A stretch of DNA of 64,000 nt from Plectrocnemia conspersa (Eukaryota; Arthropoda; Insecta; Trichoptera; Polycentropodidae): positions 682,001 to 746,000 of the forward strand of contig VTFK01000276.1 in the NCBI GenBank assembly GCA_009617715.1, read 5' to 3'. Positions 22,921 to 33,598 of the stretch are shown in pieces. The position numbers and the translations under genes were made by a program. Each line of letters begins with the position of its first letter. The first letter of the stretch is position 1. The notes below the pieces were generated by a model that saw only the letters and a list, made by a program, of their open reading frames with translations, made no database searches and was not told the origin of the DNA.

Positions 22921-23820
22921 TAGCTAAGCACACACGGATCTGTCTGCTGGACACCCGGACAGATTTGTCCGAGCTTCGCCACACATAACATAAGTCTTAT
23001 CGGACATCAGATTTACGTATTTTCAGGTGATTCTGCACTTCAAATAAACAAGCATATTGTTAAGCCCTATTCCTACAGTACTAGAAGAGTAACTAATGGT
23101 GTTAGCGTCAAAACAATAATAAATGACATGGTTTACAATAATTTTTAGCACACGAATTTCGTTTAGTAAATATCTCATTGTCTTTGATAAAAAAAATGTT
23201 AAAAAATACATTTTCAATGGTAATAATATTGAGTGACAGATGGGTCATAAATGAATAAAACCTTTTTTAGATCTTTTAGACAATATACCTACAGATGGCG
23301 GCAACTTTGGCACAAATGAATAAAGCCGAGCGGAAATAGCCCAGGTCATAAAATCACTTAGGGTTAAATTTTAACAAAAAACACTGTAAACCGTCGTTTT
23401 CACGGGCGCATTCGGATGCTCGGATCTGAGTATCCGTGTTCGTTTTGAGCACGGACAGCGGACAGACATATCTGTGGTTTTTCACACCACACACGATCGG
23501 ATTTGTCTGCCGGACATCCATCTCGGACAAATCCATGCATGTGTGACCAGCTATTATTATTGGAAATTAGAAACGAAGCATTTTTTGGCACCAATAAACG
23601 CCATAGGCAATGTATAGACAAAGGCAATCCATCAGAAAGTCAAACTTGGGGTGGATTGCATCCAAAAATGTGATCTTATATGTGTGGTGGTATATTAAAT
23701 TAGGGATCCATTTTAAATTGCTACAAATAATGAATCAGTTACATCGGACATTTGGAGTCCTTTGTCTACACATATTAGACATCTGTGTTTTACTAGCAGC
23801 TCCATGTCCATAACATCTGG
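22921..23820. repeat. Possible remnant of a GGACAGATTTGTCCG-type element
   Basis: The motif set 'cacacggatctgtctgctgg' with 'ggacagatttgtccg' at 22930-22975 recurs at 23495-23545 as 'cggatttgtctgccggaca' with 'cggacaaatcc'. The motif is itself partly palindromic, so orientation is unclear. The sequence between and after shows no transposase I can name. Confidence 0.4.
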
Positions 23821-26104
23821 ACGTTTTTCTCAAGTTATTTAAAATTAATAATAATAAAAGTAAAATAAATAAATAAAGGCTCGCATTTTTTGGGTCAGAA
23901 TTTTAATATGGATTTAAAAAAATAACTCAAACTAACTGTTGCGTTTGATTCCCCTGGCACTCGCAAAATCAAGGACATTCTTCGCGCGCGTGTCACAATA
24001 AGAACATAGGGCACGTGCTCTAATTTACAAACTAATTACAAAGTCATTTAATACATAAAAATGGGAAAATAAGTTTGATTTGTTAATTTCGTAAAATTCA
24101 CAAAATACAGTCGAAAGAACCTAACCTCAAATTTTGCATCCCTAATCCTCCCTAAAACGTAGTATTCCTATAGAGAAGTTCTAATCTCTACGCTATAGGG
24201 GGGGTCGACTGTAATTAATTATTAATAACGGTTTTTATTTTTTTAAAACTACTTAATGTCATCAAACAATTGTTCAAAAGACAAAGACACATATAGTATG
24301 TATGAGTACCACGATTGTAATGAGATGAATGATTCAAATGATTTAAATTCTGTTTATTTAATTTAACGTGATAAATAACACCTACTTAACCTAGAATAAA
24401 TAAAAATCGACTTTTCTTTTTTTGTCTCAAAACCAAAATAATTCAATAATTATTTAATTATAAAGTTAGTAATAATATGGCAAATACTGCTAAATTTAGA
24501 TAGTGAATACATAATTGATTAAAATTATGTTGTTTTTTTTCTTGCATCTGATTGATAAATGAAAAAACGGCAACTATTTATTGCACTACGGATAATATTA
24601 TGGGTAGTGAATAAAAATACACAATTTTCTGAAAAAATTTGAAGAGTCCTTAGATCAATTTTTATTTAACACAACTTGTAGTGGAATAAATCTTATATTT
24701 TAGCAACGATGAAACATTTGCACAGCACATTATACTATACAAAGGTCACTGTTTATCAAATAACAATTTTGAATCGCTAAAAAAGAAATGTGACGTCATA
24801 CTTTAAAACATGTTTACCAAATGAAACCAATATGTTAAGTCTGACTTTAAAGAAATAATGCAAACAATAAATTATTTGTCATATGAGTCGTTTTTTTAAA
24901 GTGGTATACATCCACTTTTGGAAAAAAATTAGTTATTGATAGTTTTAGTCAGATAATAATATCCTTTTTCTATATTTATAATCACAGTCAATGTTGTACA
25001 ATATCCTCATAAATTAATCAAAAGAAGTAGAACTGTAAAATGTTAACGCAGGAATATTTTTGTTGAAAATAATAATCGATGTGTTTTCTGCCTTTCATAT
25101 CTCATATTCACCATAATTACTTCACTAAGTGTAAAAGATAAATAAGTTAGTTATTATCAGTTATCTTAAGCAATTTCTCGTCATACTTATTCATTTATAA
25201 ATTTATTATAATATTAATGCAATTATTTCCTTATAAACTCTCATTTAAATTATTATTATTTTACATTAAAATATGCATTTTAGAAAAGCCAGCTTTAATT
25301 AAAACATAAATTTTAAATTTCTATTGTTTATATTTTTCATAATTTATTATTATTGAAAGTGGTATACAAGTCCATTTGAAGCTAAAAAATCGTTAATTTT
25401 CTTAAACATTTTTATTAATTATTATTGTAATATAAAATTGAACAAGTCTATAGTTTTATAAACATTGCCTGAATTGATAAACGTTTAACTGAAATTTGTT
25501 ACTGTCGTATTTATGTCATTAATGATAGGCCTCATATATTAATATTCTTTCGGTTACAAAATGTATACAATCGCTCAAATAACTCAAGGATAATACAGTT
25601 AGATCTTCAGTGACAAACATTGTCGAAAGCTTTTTCAATATAAATATCACAGATCAATATTTTCTGAAAAAAACATTCAAATTGTGGAAAAAAAAAATGT
25701 TGTGTTAGAAGTGCAATTAATGCTTATAAAATAATGATCAATGTATAATATAGAAAATACGATAAGCAAAAACAAAAATCCATGCAAAACGCACAGTTTT
25801 TGAGAATACTCATTAATCAGTATTTATCTCAAAAAATACGTCTTATAGACGATGTTCATAAACAATAACGTATGTATGGGCAATTCCATCAATTTATTCA
25901 ATTAAATAATAAAAACGCAGTGATTGGGTTGTATGTTTTTAACACTAAATATGTGCGATAGTCACACTGTATCTGGTGTTTTACACGCAAAAACTTAGAT
26001 AATAATAATAGCATGTAGTGGAAAAAACAAAAATATACATATGTCTGTTTTAAATACTTTACTTTTTTATATATTTTCAATAATGCATCCAGTGGTTATT
26101 TAAC
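23821..26104. other. AT-rich intergenic DNA with small repeat fragments
   Basis: A fragment of the GGTCAGAAT-associated repeat lies at 23875-23905. A short element with TACAGTCGA and TCGACTGTA ends lies at 24116-24213, resembling a small pogo-type MITE. No gene was recognised. Confidence 0.4.
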
Positions 26105-27336
26105 ATTTTAGGGGGTCAAAAGCGATAAAAATCGTGCCGTTGCAGTAAAAACGTTCGGTTATCTAGCGTTCTATTTTTTATAAATTCCAAATATATGATC
26201 ACCAGATACGATAGGAATTGAAAATATAACAGGGATCTACAACTATATAAAAATTGGAGTAAAAAATCTATTCAAAAAAAAAATTTTAATTTATTGTATC
26301 TTATATAAATTAAAAGTGTTATTTTAATAATAAAAAAAAACAATATCGCAATTTCTTATACTGATTTCACTTAAAAATACATTTTGATATTTTCTGCCTT
26401 TTCGTTATCACATATTTTAATAGGTTGAATCACTAAACTACTCACGTTTTCTTAATAACAAAAAAAAAATTATTCCACTTTCCAGAATATGAAACATTTA
26501 ATTAGAAACATATTTTTCGACCGCTAATGGGACATAACAAAGTGAATTATAATTGCATACGAATGAGTAAGCACATATGTCTACAATTGCAGACGTGTCC
26601 CATGCGAACTCAAATGAGCATCTGCAATCGTAGAAGTGTACGCAAATGTGTTAATACAAAACATTCGGGGCTCAGAGCATCTAATCATGAATTAGTTAAA
26701 AACCACCAAATGTGCACATTTTTATAGTTAATGTTATATTTGATTTTTTTGTTAATTTTAAAACGATTTAGATATTTATATTAAATAAATATGTTATAAA
26801 ATGCTAAATGTGTAAATATATTTATTAATTAAAATACCCCATTACCCATTGACCTTTGTTGAAATAATGTTTTCTAATGATAAAATTCTGTCGGCATGTC
26901 TGAATTGATTGTGATTTAATTGAGACTTAATATTAGATCTGATACTTCGTTTAGTCTTAGAAAAATTACAAAAATATAGTATATATCATATATAAGATCA
27001 TGGGCAACATAAACAAATCAATTAATAAGTTTTAAAATGTACATTAATTAATGACGCACAGATAGATTCAAAAAAAAAATGCGTCATGTTCCAAATTTGT
27101 AAATAAGTCCTAGTACGCGCGCATGCGCTGAAGATATCAAGGACGCGCCGTCAGACACGCGAACATATTTTCGTGTTATTTTATTTCACCTACGCTAATA
27201 TTCGAATTAATTACACGAGTATAGTTTGTAAAACCAATGATGCCGCTTGCGAAATCGCGGACGTATTTTTAGCGATGACCTCGATATAGGAGACGAAAGC
27301 AAAACCGACTACACCTAGAAAAATCACGGATAACTC
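26105..27336. other. Intergenic DNA
   Basis: A fragment of the palindromic MITE family ('aaaatcgtgccgt' and 'cggttatctag') lies at 26105-26172. The rest is AT-rich, becoming less so after 27100. No gene was recognised. Confidence 0.35.
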
Positions 27337-27338
27337 AC

Positions 27339-27560
27339 CGATCAGAAAATCAGATGCGGCTCTACAGAGATGTTTCGGAATGTCGGAAAGGCGCGTCGAA
27401 GCGCACGGCTATCTCGAAGTTCGACTGCCGATTGGTAACTTTGACGATTGGCGGCACTGAGTTGTGACAATTCATCAACAACTCCGAACACAAAATGGTT
27501 GCGGATACGCGCGCGTACCGAAAGGATTCTAACACGCATGCGCTATATTTCAAATACTCT
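27339..27560 (-). promoter_or_regulatory. GC-rich patch ending in a strong - strand donor; candidate LITAF first exon
   Basis: This segment is much richer in G, C and CpG than its surroundings. On the - strand it ends ATCG|GTGAGT at 27339/27338, a near-ideal donor. LITAF exon 1 needs a non-coding exon upstream on this strand, and no coding gene intervenes, so a first exon here with a roughly 7-kb intron is plausible. This is inference; a + strand donor-like CCG|GTAAGA at about 27905 could instead belong to a divergent transcript. Confidence 0.4.
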
Positions 27561-28176
27561 TTTTGATGTTTTGGCCATAAATATCGTAGCTAAGCATTAA
27601 CATTACGGCGTCGGTTTGTTGAAATCTCCGTTATAACAAATATTTTACGGTACTTACTAAGAATCGGCTTCACGCTCAGAAACCAATGGTTATAAACATT
27701 TTCTCTGCGTTTGGCCCTAACGGCTACGATAACAGCCAGGAACGTTTTGCTACATAGACATGTTTTAAAATTTTTAGCTTAGTTTTTTATCGTCGTGCGC
27801 GTGTTTATTTCCCAAACATCGGTTAAAAATCCCTTTTTTTTATTTATCTGTGTCGTCGTGTGTTATTTGGTATATTTTAAATATTTACTTCTAGGCAAAA
27901 TTACCGGTAAGAAATAAATCGTTTTGTAATAGACATTTAGCTAAAGGAATATATGTGATAATATTTATCTTGATACCATTATATTTTGCTGTCATGACCT
28001 AGACGTCTCTCATCCCTTGATTGATTTATCTTTTATTATTAATCATTCCCTGCGAAATAATATAGGCTTGTCATATTTTTGTATCATAACAAAATGTTGT
28101 TATCATACTTACATTTGACGGATTTTCCGTGTTTTCGTTACACTCCGATGAATCTAGCATATTTTATATGAACTAT
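27561..28176. other. Flank of the GC-rich patch
   Basis: It has moderate GC content as far as about 27810, then AT-rich DNA. There is a possible + strand donor at about 27905 but no coding frame. Confidence 0.3.
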
Positions 28177-29533
28177 TATAGGGGCCAATTTATATGTATT
28201 TATTTAGGTTTATTATGCCCAAAACTTGGCGGTACTTTAGTACCACTGGCGTAACGGACACTCTTCTCTTGTCGACGCTGACGGGCCTACGTATATAAAC
28301 ATGTAACTATAATCGTAAAATAAAATACTACTGCAGCGGCTCAACCTGTATCTAATTAACATCCAACCCAACCTAACCTCCCGTCGCCACCAAATAATGA
28401 TGCTGGAGACCATCAGTAACTAAATCGCGATGGTCTACCTGTCCAGGTCTTCTCTTGTGACGACCTAGGAAGGAGGCCTGATCTAGCGCCTGTATACGCA
28501 GTATGCATGTGCGAAAGCCAGGCTAGGTAAATCCGGTCGCTCAAAATGGCAGACACAGATGCTGCTGCAGTAGGGCATAAGCTGAGTCGCTGCAGAGCCG
28601 CTTGCCGCCACCCCACCGGTGCTTTCCTGGATCTGGACTTGAACTAATGGTCCACTGAGACTATGGGCCTACGCCCCCCTCCCTACCATGTGCCCCAGTC
28701 GACAGTCGCCGTCGTCGTCGACCACCTGACCCAGGAAGTACCCAGCGCCGCCACGTGTCTCTAGCAAGAAGCCAGCAAACCAAGCTCGACTGCACCACGT
28801 GTGACCAGACACGCATCCGTAGGACTGTGCCCCCGTGACTCGGAGCCTCTAACCGTGTTGGGCCCCGGACATGCGTTAGAGTTAGAGTCTAACGCATGTC
28901 TGCACCGAGCACCCCCAATGTGCTCCTGGACATGCGCGTTCTTATCGCGCCGTCTGGAGCTTTACGTATCTCCCGGATCTACATTGGTTCTATGCCACTT
29001 GTAGCGAAGTACGCCACGCGCCGCTGGAGGCTGCGCCCTCGCGCCTCATGGAGCCCTAAGCACGCTTCCATAAACAGCGCCATTGGAGCCCTACAAGCAG
29101 ACAATTGAGCACGCGCGCGGCAAGCTGCCGCATAATCGACACCTGCGTTACCGCAACAATACCCGCGCCACACCACACGTCACGACTTTGTTACCTTTGT
29201 GCCGCCAGCATTTAATTATTTTTCAAACCAGCTCTGACCTCACCTTGTGTAGAGCAGCAACGCCAAGGCCCTCCTTCTCTCCTAGTTGAATTTCGCAATT
29301 GTAAGTTGCTAGGGGGGGAGTGATGGAGGGGCTTATTTATAAGTATTTATTTAGGTTTATTATGCCCAAGACTTGGCAGCACTCTGGTAACACTAGCGTA
29401 GCGCATACTCCTTTCGTGGCAACTGCCGCGCCCCGTTCACCTGTAAAACGCCATGTAACTTCAAATTTCAATAAAAATACTACTGCAGCGGCTTAATCTG
29501 TGTCTAATTGCCATTTGTTACCTCCTGTCGTTA
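28177..29533 (+). mobile_element. TRIM-like non-coding LTR element
   Basis: Two direct repeats of about 213 bp, 28177-28389 and 29321-29533, share 'tatttatttaggtttattat', 'acttggc', 'gcgtag/gcgtaa' and 'aaaatactactgcagcggct'. A purine run (agggggggag) lies right before the 3' LTR, as expected for a polypurine tract. The roughly 930-bp interior is GC-rich and holds no gag, protease or reverse transcriptase that I can recognise, so the element would depend on another one. The left LTR seems to start TA instead of TG. No primer-binding site or target duplication was confirmed. Confidence 0.75.
28868..28900. repeat. Perfect 13-bp hairpin inside the TRIM interior
   Basis: GACATGCGTTAGA (28868-28880) and TCTAACGCATGTC (28888-28900) are exact reverse complements around a 7-base loop. 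It could be an RNA structure of the element or a template-switch scar. Confidence 0.6.
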
Positions 29534-29569
29534 AACGATGCAACTTGAATTTCATGAAACCCTACATCA

Positions 29570-29710
29570 TCTTTTTTTTCTATTGTAACATGACAGACCT
29601 TAGGCCAATGCGTTACAATAGTGTAAACACAAACAACTAAGTAGTGAGACACCAGACTGAAATCAGTGACATTCATTTTATTAATTATAAACTATGAAGG
29701 ACAGTATAGC
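29570..29710 (-). repeat. SINE-like repeat, 3' half with tail hairpin
   Basis: Read on the - strand it runs 'ttcagtctggtgtctcacta', 'tagttgttt', then the 8-bp stem hairpin 29582-29619 and an A-rich tail (T run at 29571-29580 on +). It links the SINE body and the hairpin in one copy. Confidence 0.65.
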
Positions 29711-30065
29711 ATAGTCCAAAAGCGGCACTTGAATTTTTTTATGCGCTATTATTATAAAACCGTCCCCAGCTGCAGTGACATCTATTTGTTATAAATTAAT
29801 ATTACACATAATAATTTATAATTATTATTAACATAGATGTCACCGACTCCCAGACTTTCACTCTGGTGGTTAATATTTACTTGTAGGTATGCATTATATC
29901 CGATTAACTTACTCAGTTGGTACAGATTTACCCCGCTGTAATGCATTGGGCTTACGTCTGTCAGGATTCAGCGAAAGATTTTATATTAATAAAAAAAATT
30001 ACAGTTTAAAATAGTTTAATTTTATTCTATCATCACAATATTTATCAGTGAGATTATAAAAATCT
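29711..30065. repeat. Repeat remnants including a hairpin MITE and a SINE tail
   Basis: At 29776-29849 the ends GTGACATCTAT and ATAGATGTCAC (11 bp, perfect) enclose about 50 AT-rich bases, a very small inverted-repeat element. At 29935-29972 a diverged SINE-tail hairpin appears in the opposite orientation to 29582-29619. The rest is unassigned. Confidence 0.45.
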
Positions 30066-30170
30066 GAAAAAAACACCAAGGTCCAAATGGGATTCGAACT
30101 CTGGTCTTTCAGGTAATAGTTTATCGTGTTGGTTATATCAACTTGTCTCAAAACTATGTTTGTCAGTTAA
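30066..30170 (-). repeat. tRNA-related segment (possible SINE head)
   Basis: On the - strand the sequence contains AGAGTTCGAATCCC, a good B-box/T-loop match, preceded at tRNA-like distance by 'ttgatataaccaacacgat', a weak A-box candidate. The T-stem does not pair well, so this is not a functional tRNA gene. It is best read as a tRNA-derived SINE fragment. Confidence 0.4.
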
Positions 30171-33100
30171 TATGTTCTTTCTTAAATAAAATAATAAAAT
30201 AATAAGTTAAAGGGAGTTGTAACAATAGTTTTTTTTTTATTATTTATTTAAGCAACATCAATTACAATACACATATGTATTTGTTTAATGATATAATACT
30301 ATAACACATTAAAGTGTTCTACAAATACAAATTGTTGAATAATATTATTTTCAATACGAATATTCAACTATTACACTTTATAAGAGTTAAGACTCATTTA
30401 AAATGCGTGATTGAACTCCAACTCACATTTCAATCACGAGAGGCTTAATATCAAAAGTAATACTTTGTTCAGTTTACATAAACCAGCAGTTCTTTAAAGT
30501 ACCCTGTAACCGTATCATAGTCATCTCTTTTATAATAACCTCAACGATAAACACAATGGAATGTTTTCAAATGTGCATTCATTCGTGGAGCCGATTTCTA
30601 AAAAAACCTTGCATTCGAATTCCATAAAACAAAGTATCACTTTTGAACTGATATCTGTCTAATAAATTAATACATGTGTGTTTATGTGTAACATCATTGA
30701 TAATTAGAATGTTGGTAATTCATTGATTAAATAACTAAATTAAATAAACTAATCTAAAGATTATATAATATTAAACATAGAGAACATTTATAATTCATAC
30801 AAAATTAAATATATAGTGCCATATAATATATGTATATAAAATATGAAGTGAGCACAAAAATCGCAAAAAATAATATATTTAAATAACAATATTTTTTGCG
30901 ATGCTATTTGTGCTCAATTTTAGATGTACGTATATAAAAACAATTTACTCAATCGTTTATATAAAATATATATTTATATATAAAATTTTGATCAACCATC
31001 ACATCGAACGTTCTTTCAAAATATAATATGTATTTTAAATATCTCGTGATTTTGATAATATATTATTATGGAAGATGAATAAGGAAGGCATATATTTTTC
31101 TCTATGAGACTATATTTGTGCATTAGATGTTGATATGAATATCTAGGCTAGAAAGTATTTAATTTCAATATATTATAAAATTCGATTCTGAATTTTTAAT
31201 GAGTTATAATTTTTTTATCAATATTGGCTACAGATGCCATCGCAATTGCATATTGATAAATATATATATATGTATGTATATATTGTAGACAGGAAAATAT
31301 TGTTTTTAAATTCGGATTTGGCAAACGGGGATTGAATATTATAGTTAAAGTTGGACGACGGCACCGAACATGACTAGAGTGACCGTCGTCACTGTTGTTT
31401 AGCAGCCTTTCACACAATATACATTTATATTAGATATTATCAAAAGTTAGACACTTACACTATAACAATGAATGAATATAAATGTACTAAATATACTATT
31501 GATCGGCAATGTTCAACAATGGTGAGTCAAATGTAACTAATCAGATCATTGAAAATATCTATTTTGTTGTAAACCAAAATATGTCGACAGGTTACGTTCT
31601 GACCGTTCTGGATTGCCGATCAATACACTAGATTCTATTACAGTTAATAAACATTTATATGTGTATACATATATATTATATAAATATATAAAAAATACAT
31701 TTACATTATAATTATTTATAAGCAATCATAAGCAAAAATTAATTTCCTTTTTTTTGTTACTTAAATAATTCATACATATATAGAAAATAAAATGTACATA
31801 TGGGTATACGTTAGCATTAAAAATGCATAGTAAAGTATTTCAATTCTGATATTCAGTTTATCAAGACTAGAAATTGTTATGTTTTGCGAGATAAAGTAAA
31901 ATTTCAACAGCACAACCTTTATATTAAAAAAAATATTCACTGAGATCCTAATATGTGTTTCAAATCAAAGTATACATAAAGTAACAAATCAATAATTAAA
32001 AAATCGATATATACATACATTAATTAACAATATACTAATTAACTATTTCTAAATATACATGGATTAACAAAGAAAAAAACATTTAACTAACATATATTTT
32101 TTGCAATGCAAAAAAATCAAAATGTGTGTGGATGATTAGACTAGATATTGTGTGATGTAATGAAGTTTTGTAATAAATAGTATGTGTATGTGTATAAAGT
32201 AATGAACATGCAAATTAAAAACTATTCACACAACCCTTTTGTATAATAAAAATTAACAGGTATTTATAACAATTTCAACAAGCTTATAAAACAATTAACA
32301 TTGAAATGATTTGAGATCGCTGACTGTGCATGTGTTCAATTTTTATATCATAAAATTATGCTATTCAGTGTCATATGTTTATTTAAAAAAAATATAATCT
32401 AAGTTAAATTGAGCTAAAAAGATAATACTTAACTTCACAAAATTCTGCAGGAAGCTGTGTTATACTTTTGGAGCTAACAACGGTAAAATTCGTTAATTTT
32501 AAGAAAACTAAAATTCATACAACAAAATTGTGGCTCAACAAAGTCCAATAAATTCATACTAATTAGATATTATTGAATGACATTATAAAGATTAATGCTT
32601 CTTTTAAATAAAATAAAAACATATATATACATATTATCTTTGTTATTCTCAGTCCTTTAAATCAAGTAGAAAAAAATAAATAAATAAATTTCAATTTAGT
32701 TTCAGTCATTTTTTTATACTGTGTTTTAAAATTTGCACCATTTATACAAATAAATAATAGCACTAAGCTAATACACTATTTACTAAGCCGGATTAAAATA
32801 AAACAAGGAATTGAAATATATGTATTAATCCGGATTCATATGGATTTGCAATCAAATCGAAAAAATAGCATACGAAAAAGAAAGAATGTACAACATTCAT
32901 ATAAATTACCATTAGGTGAAATATTACTAAAATAAGAATATAAGTTTTAATTTAATATATTCCACCGATATAAATTTTAATTTAATAATTTTTATACAAC
33001 TCCATCAGAGATGTATTTTATTCATCAAAAAGTGAATGAATTTCTCATCTCGGTTTTTAAATAAATAATTTCATATAATTTGATTATGTAAGGTCACTCA

Positions 33101-33338
33101 CAATAATATTACCCGAACCTTACATATACATATATAAAAATGTATTACAAAATTCATTTTGGGTGCATCATAAGCAAAAATAAATTAATATTAAATAAAA
33201 ACCAAATAGTAAATAAATACATGTCTAGTAGCAGCAACGCTTGCGTTCGTTTCTCCTGAATCTACCGATACCCCAGGAGCAGGTGTTACAGAAACATTTT
33301 TCTGATGTTTGTGACGTAGATTGCCACGAATCCGAGCG
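30171..33338. other. AT-rich DNA and PLC-gamma 3' flank
   Basis: No gene was recognised. At 30849-30915 there is a 67-base imperfect hairpin (TGAGCACAAA...TTTGTGCTCA). The PLC-gamma 3'UTR begins at 33338 going down. An AATAAA on the - strand at 33017-33022 is one possible poly(A) signal. Confidence 0.4.
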
Positions 33339-33598
33339 CTACAATGACACCGACGGATCGGAGATCGACATGTACACGAGCAGCGAGGACAGCTCCAGTT
33401 CTTCGGAGTAGTTGTTGGTGAGTGGCACGCTCCTGTAGCCGGTTCTGAGGCAATTGATCGGGAAAGTGGCTTGTCCGATGAAGTTCGGCTCGCCAAACAT
33501 GTCTTCGTCTTCCACCACGAATCTGAGTAAAGCGAAATCGGGATTGGACACTTCGAATTCGCAAAAGTCGTTCCAAATCGGATTGAATCCGTTATCGG
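33339..33598 (-). CDS. PLC-gamma exon 12 (C2 domain end)
   Basis: The exon starts with [17 protein letters not shown], followed by [21 protein letters not shown] and [13 protein letters not shown], the C-terminal strands of the PLC-gamma C2 domain. The stop TAG is at 33339-33341. There is little tail after the C2 domain, only SISDPSVSL. Confidence 0.94.

Noticed and set aside
22921..23545. Intact Harbinger or other named transposon
   Set aside because: Repeated 'ggacaaatccg' motifs are visible but no transposase, clean ends or target duplication were found.
30066..30170. Functional tRNA gene
   Set aside because: The B-box-like segment is good, but the T-stem does not pair and a proper acceptor stem was not found.
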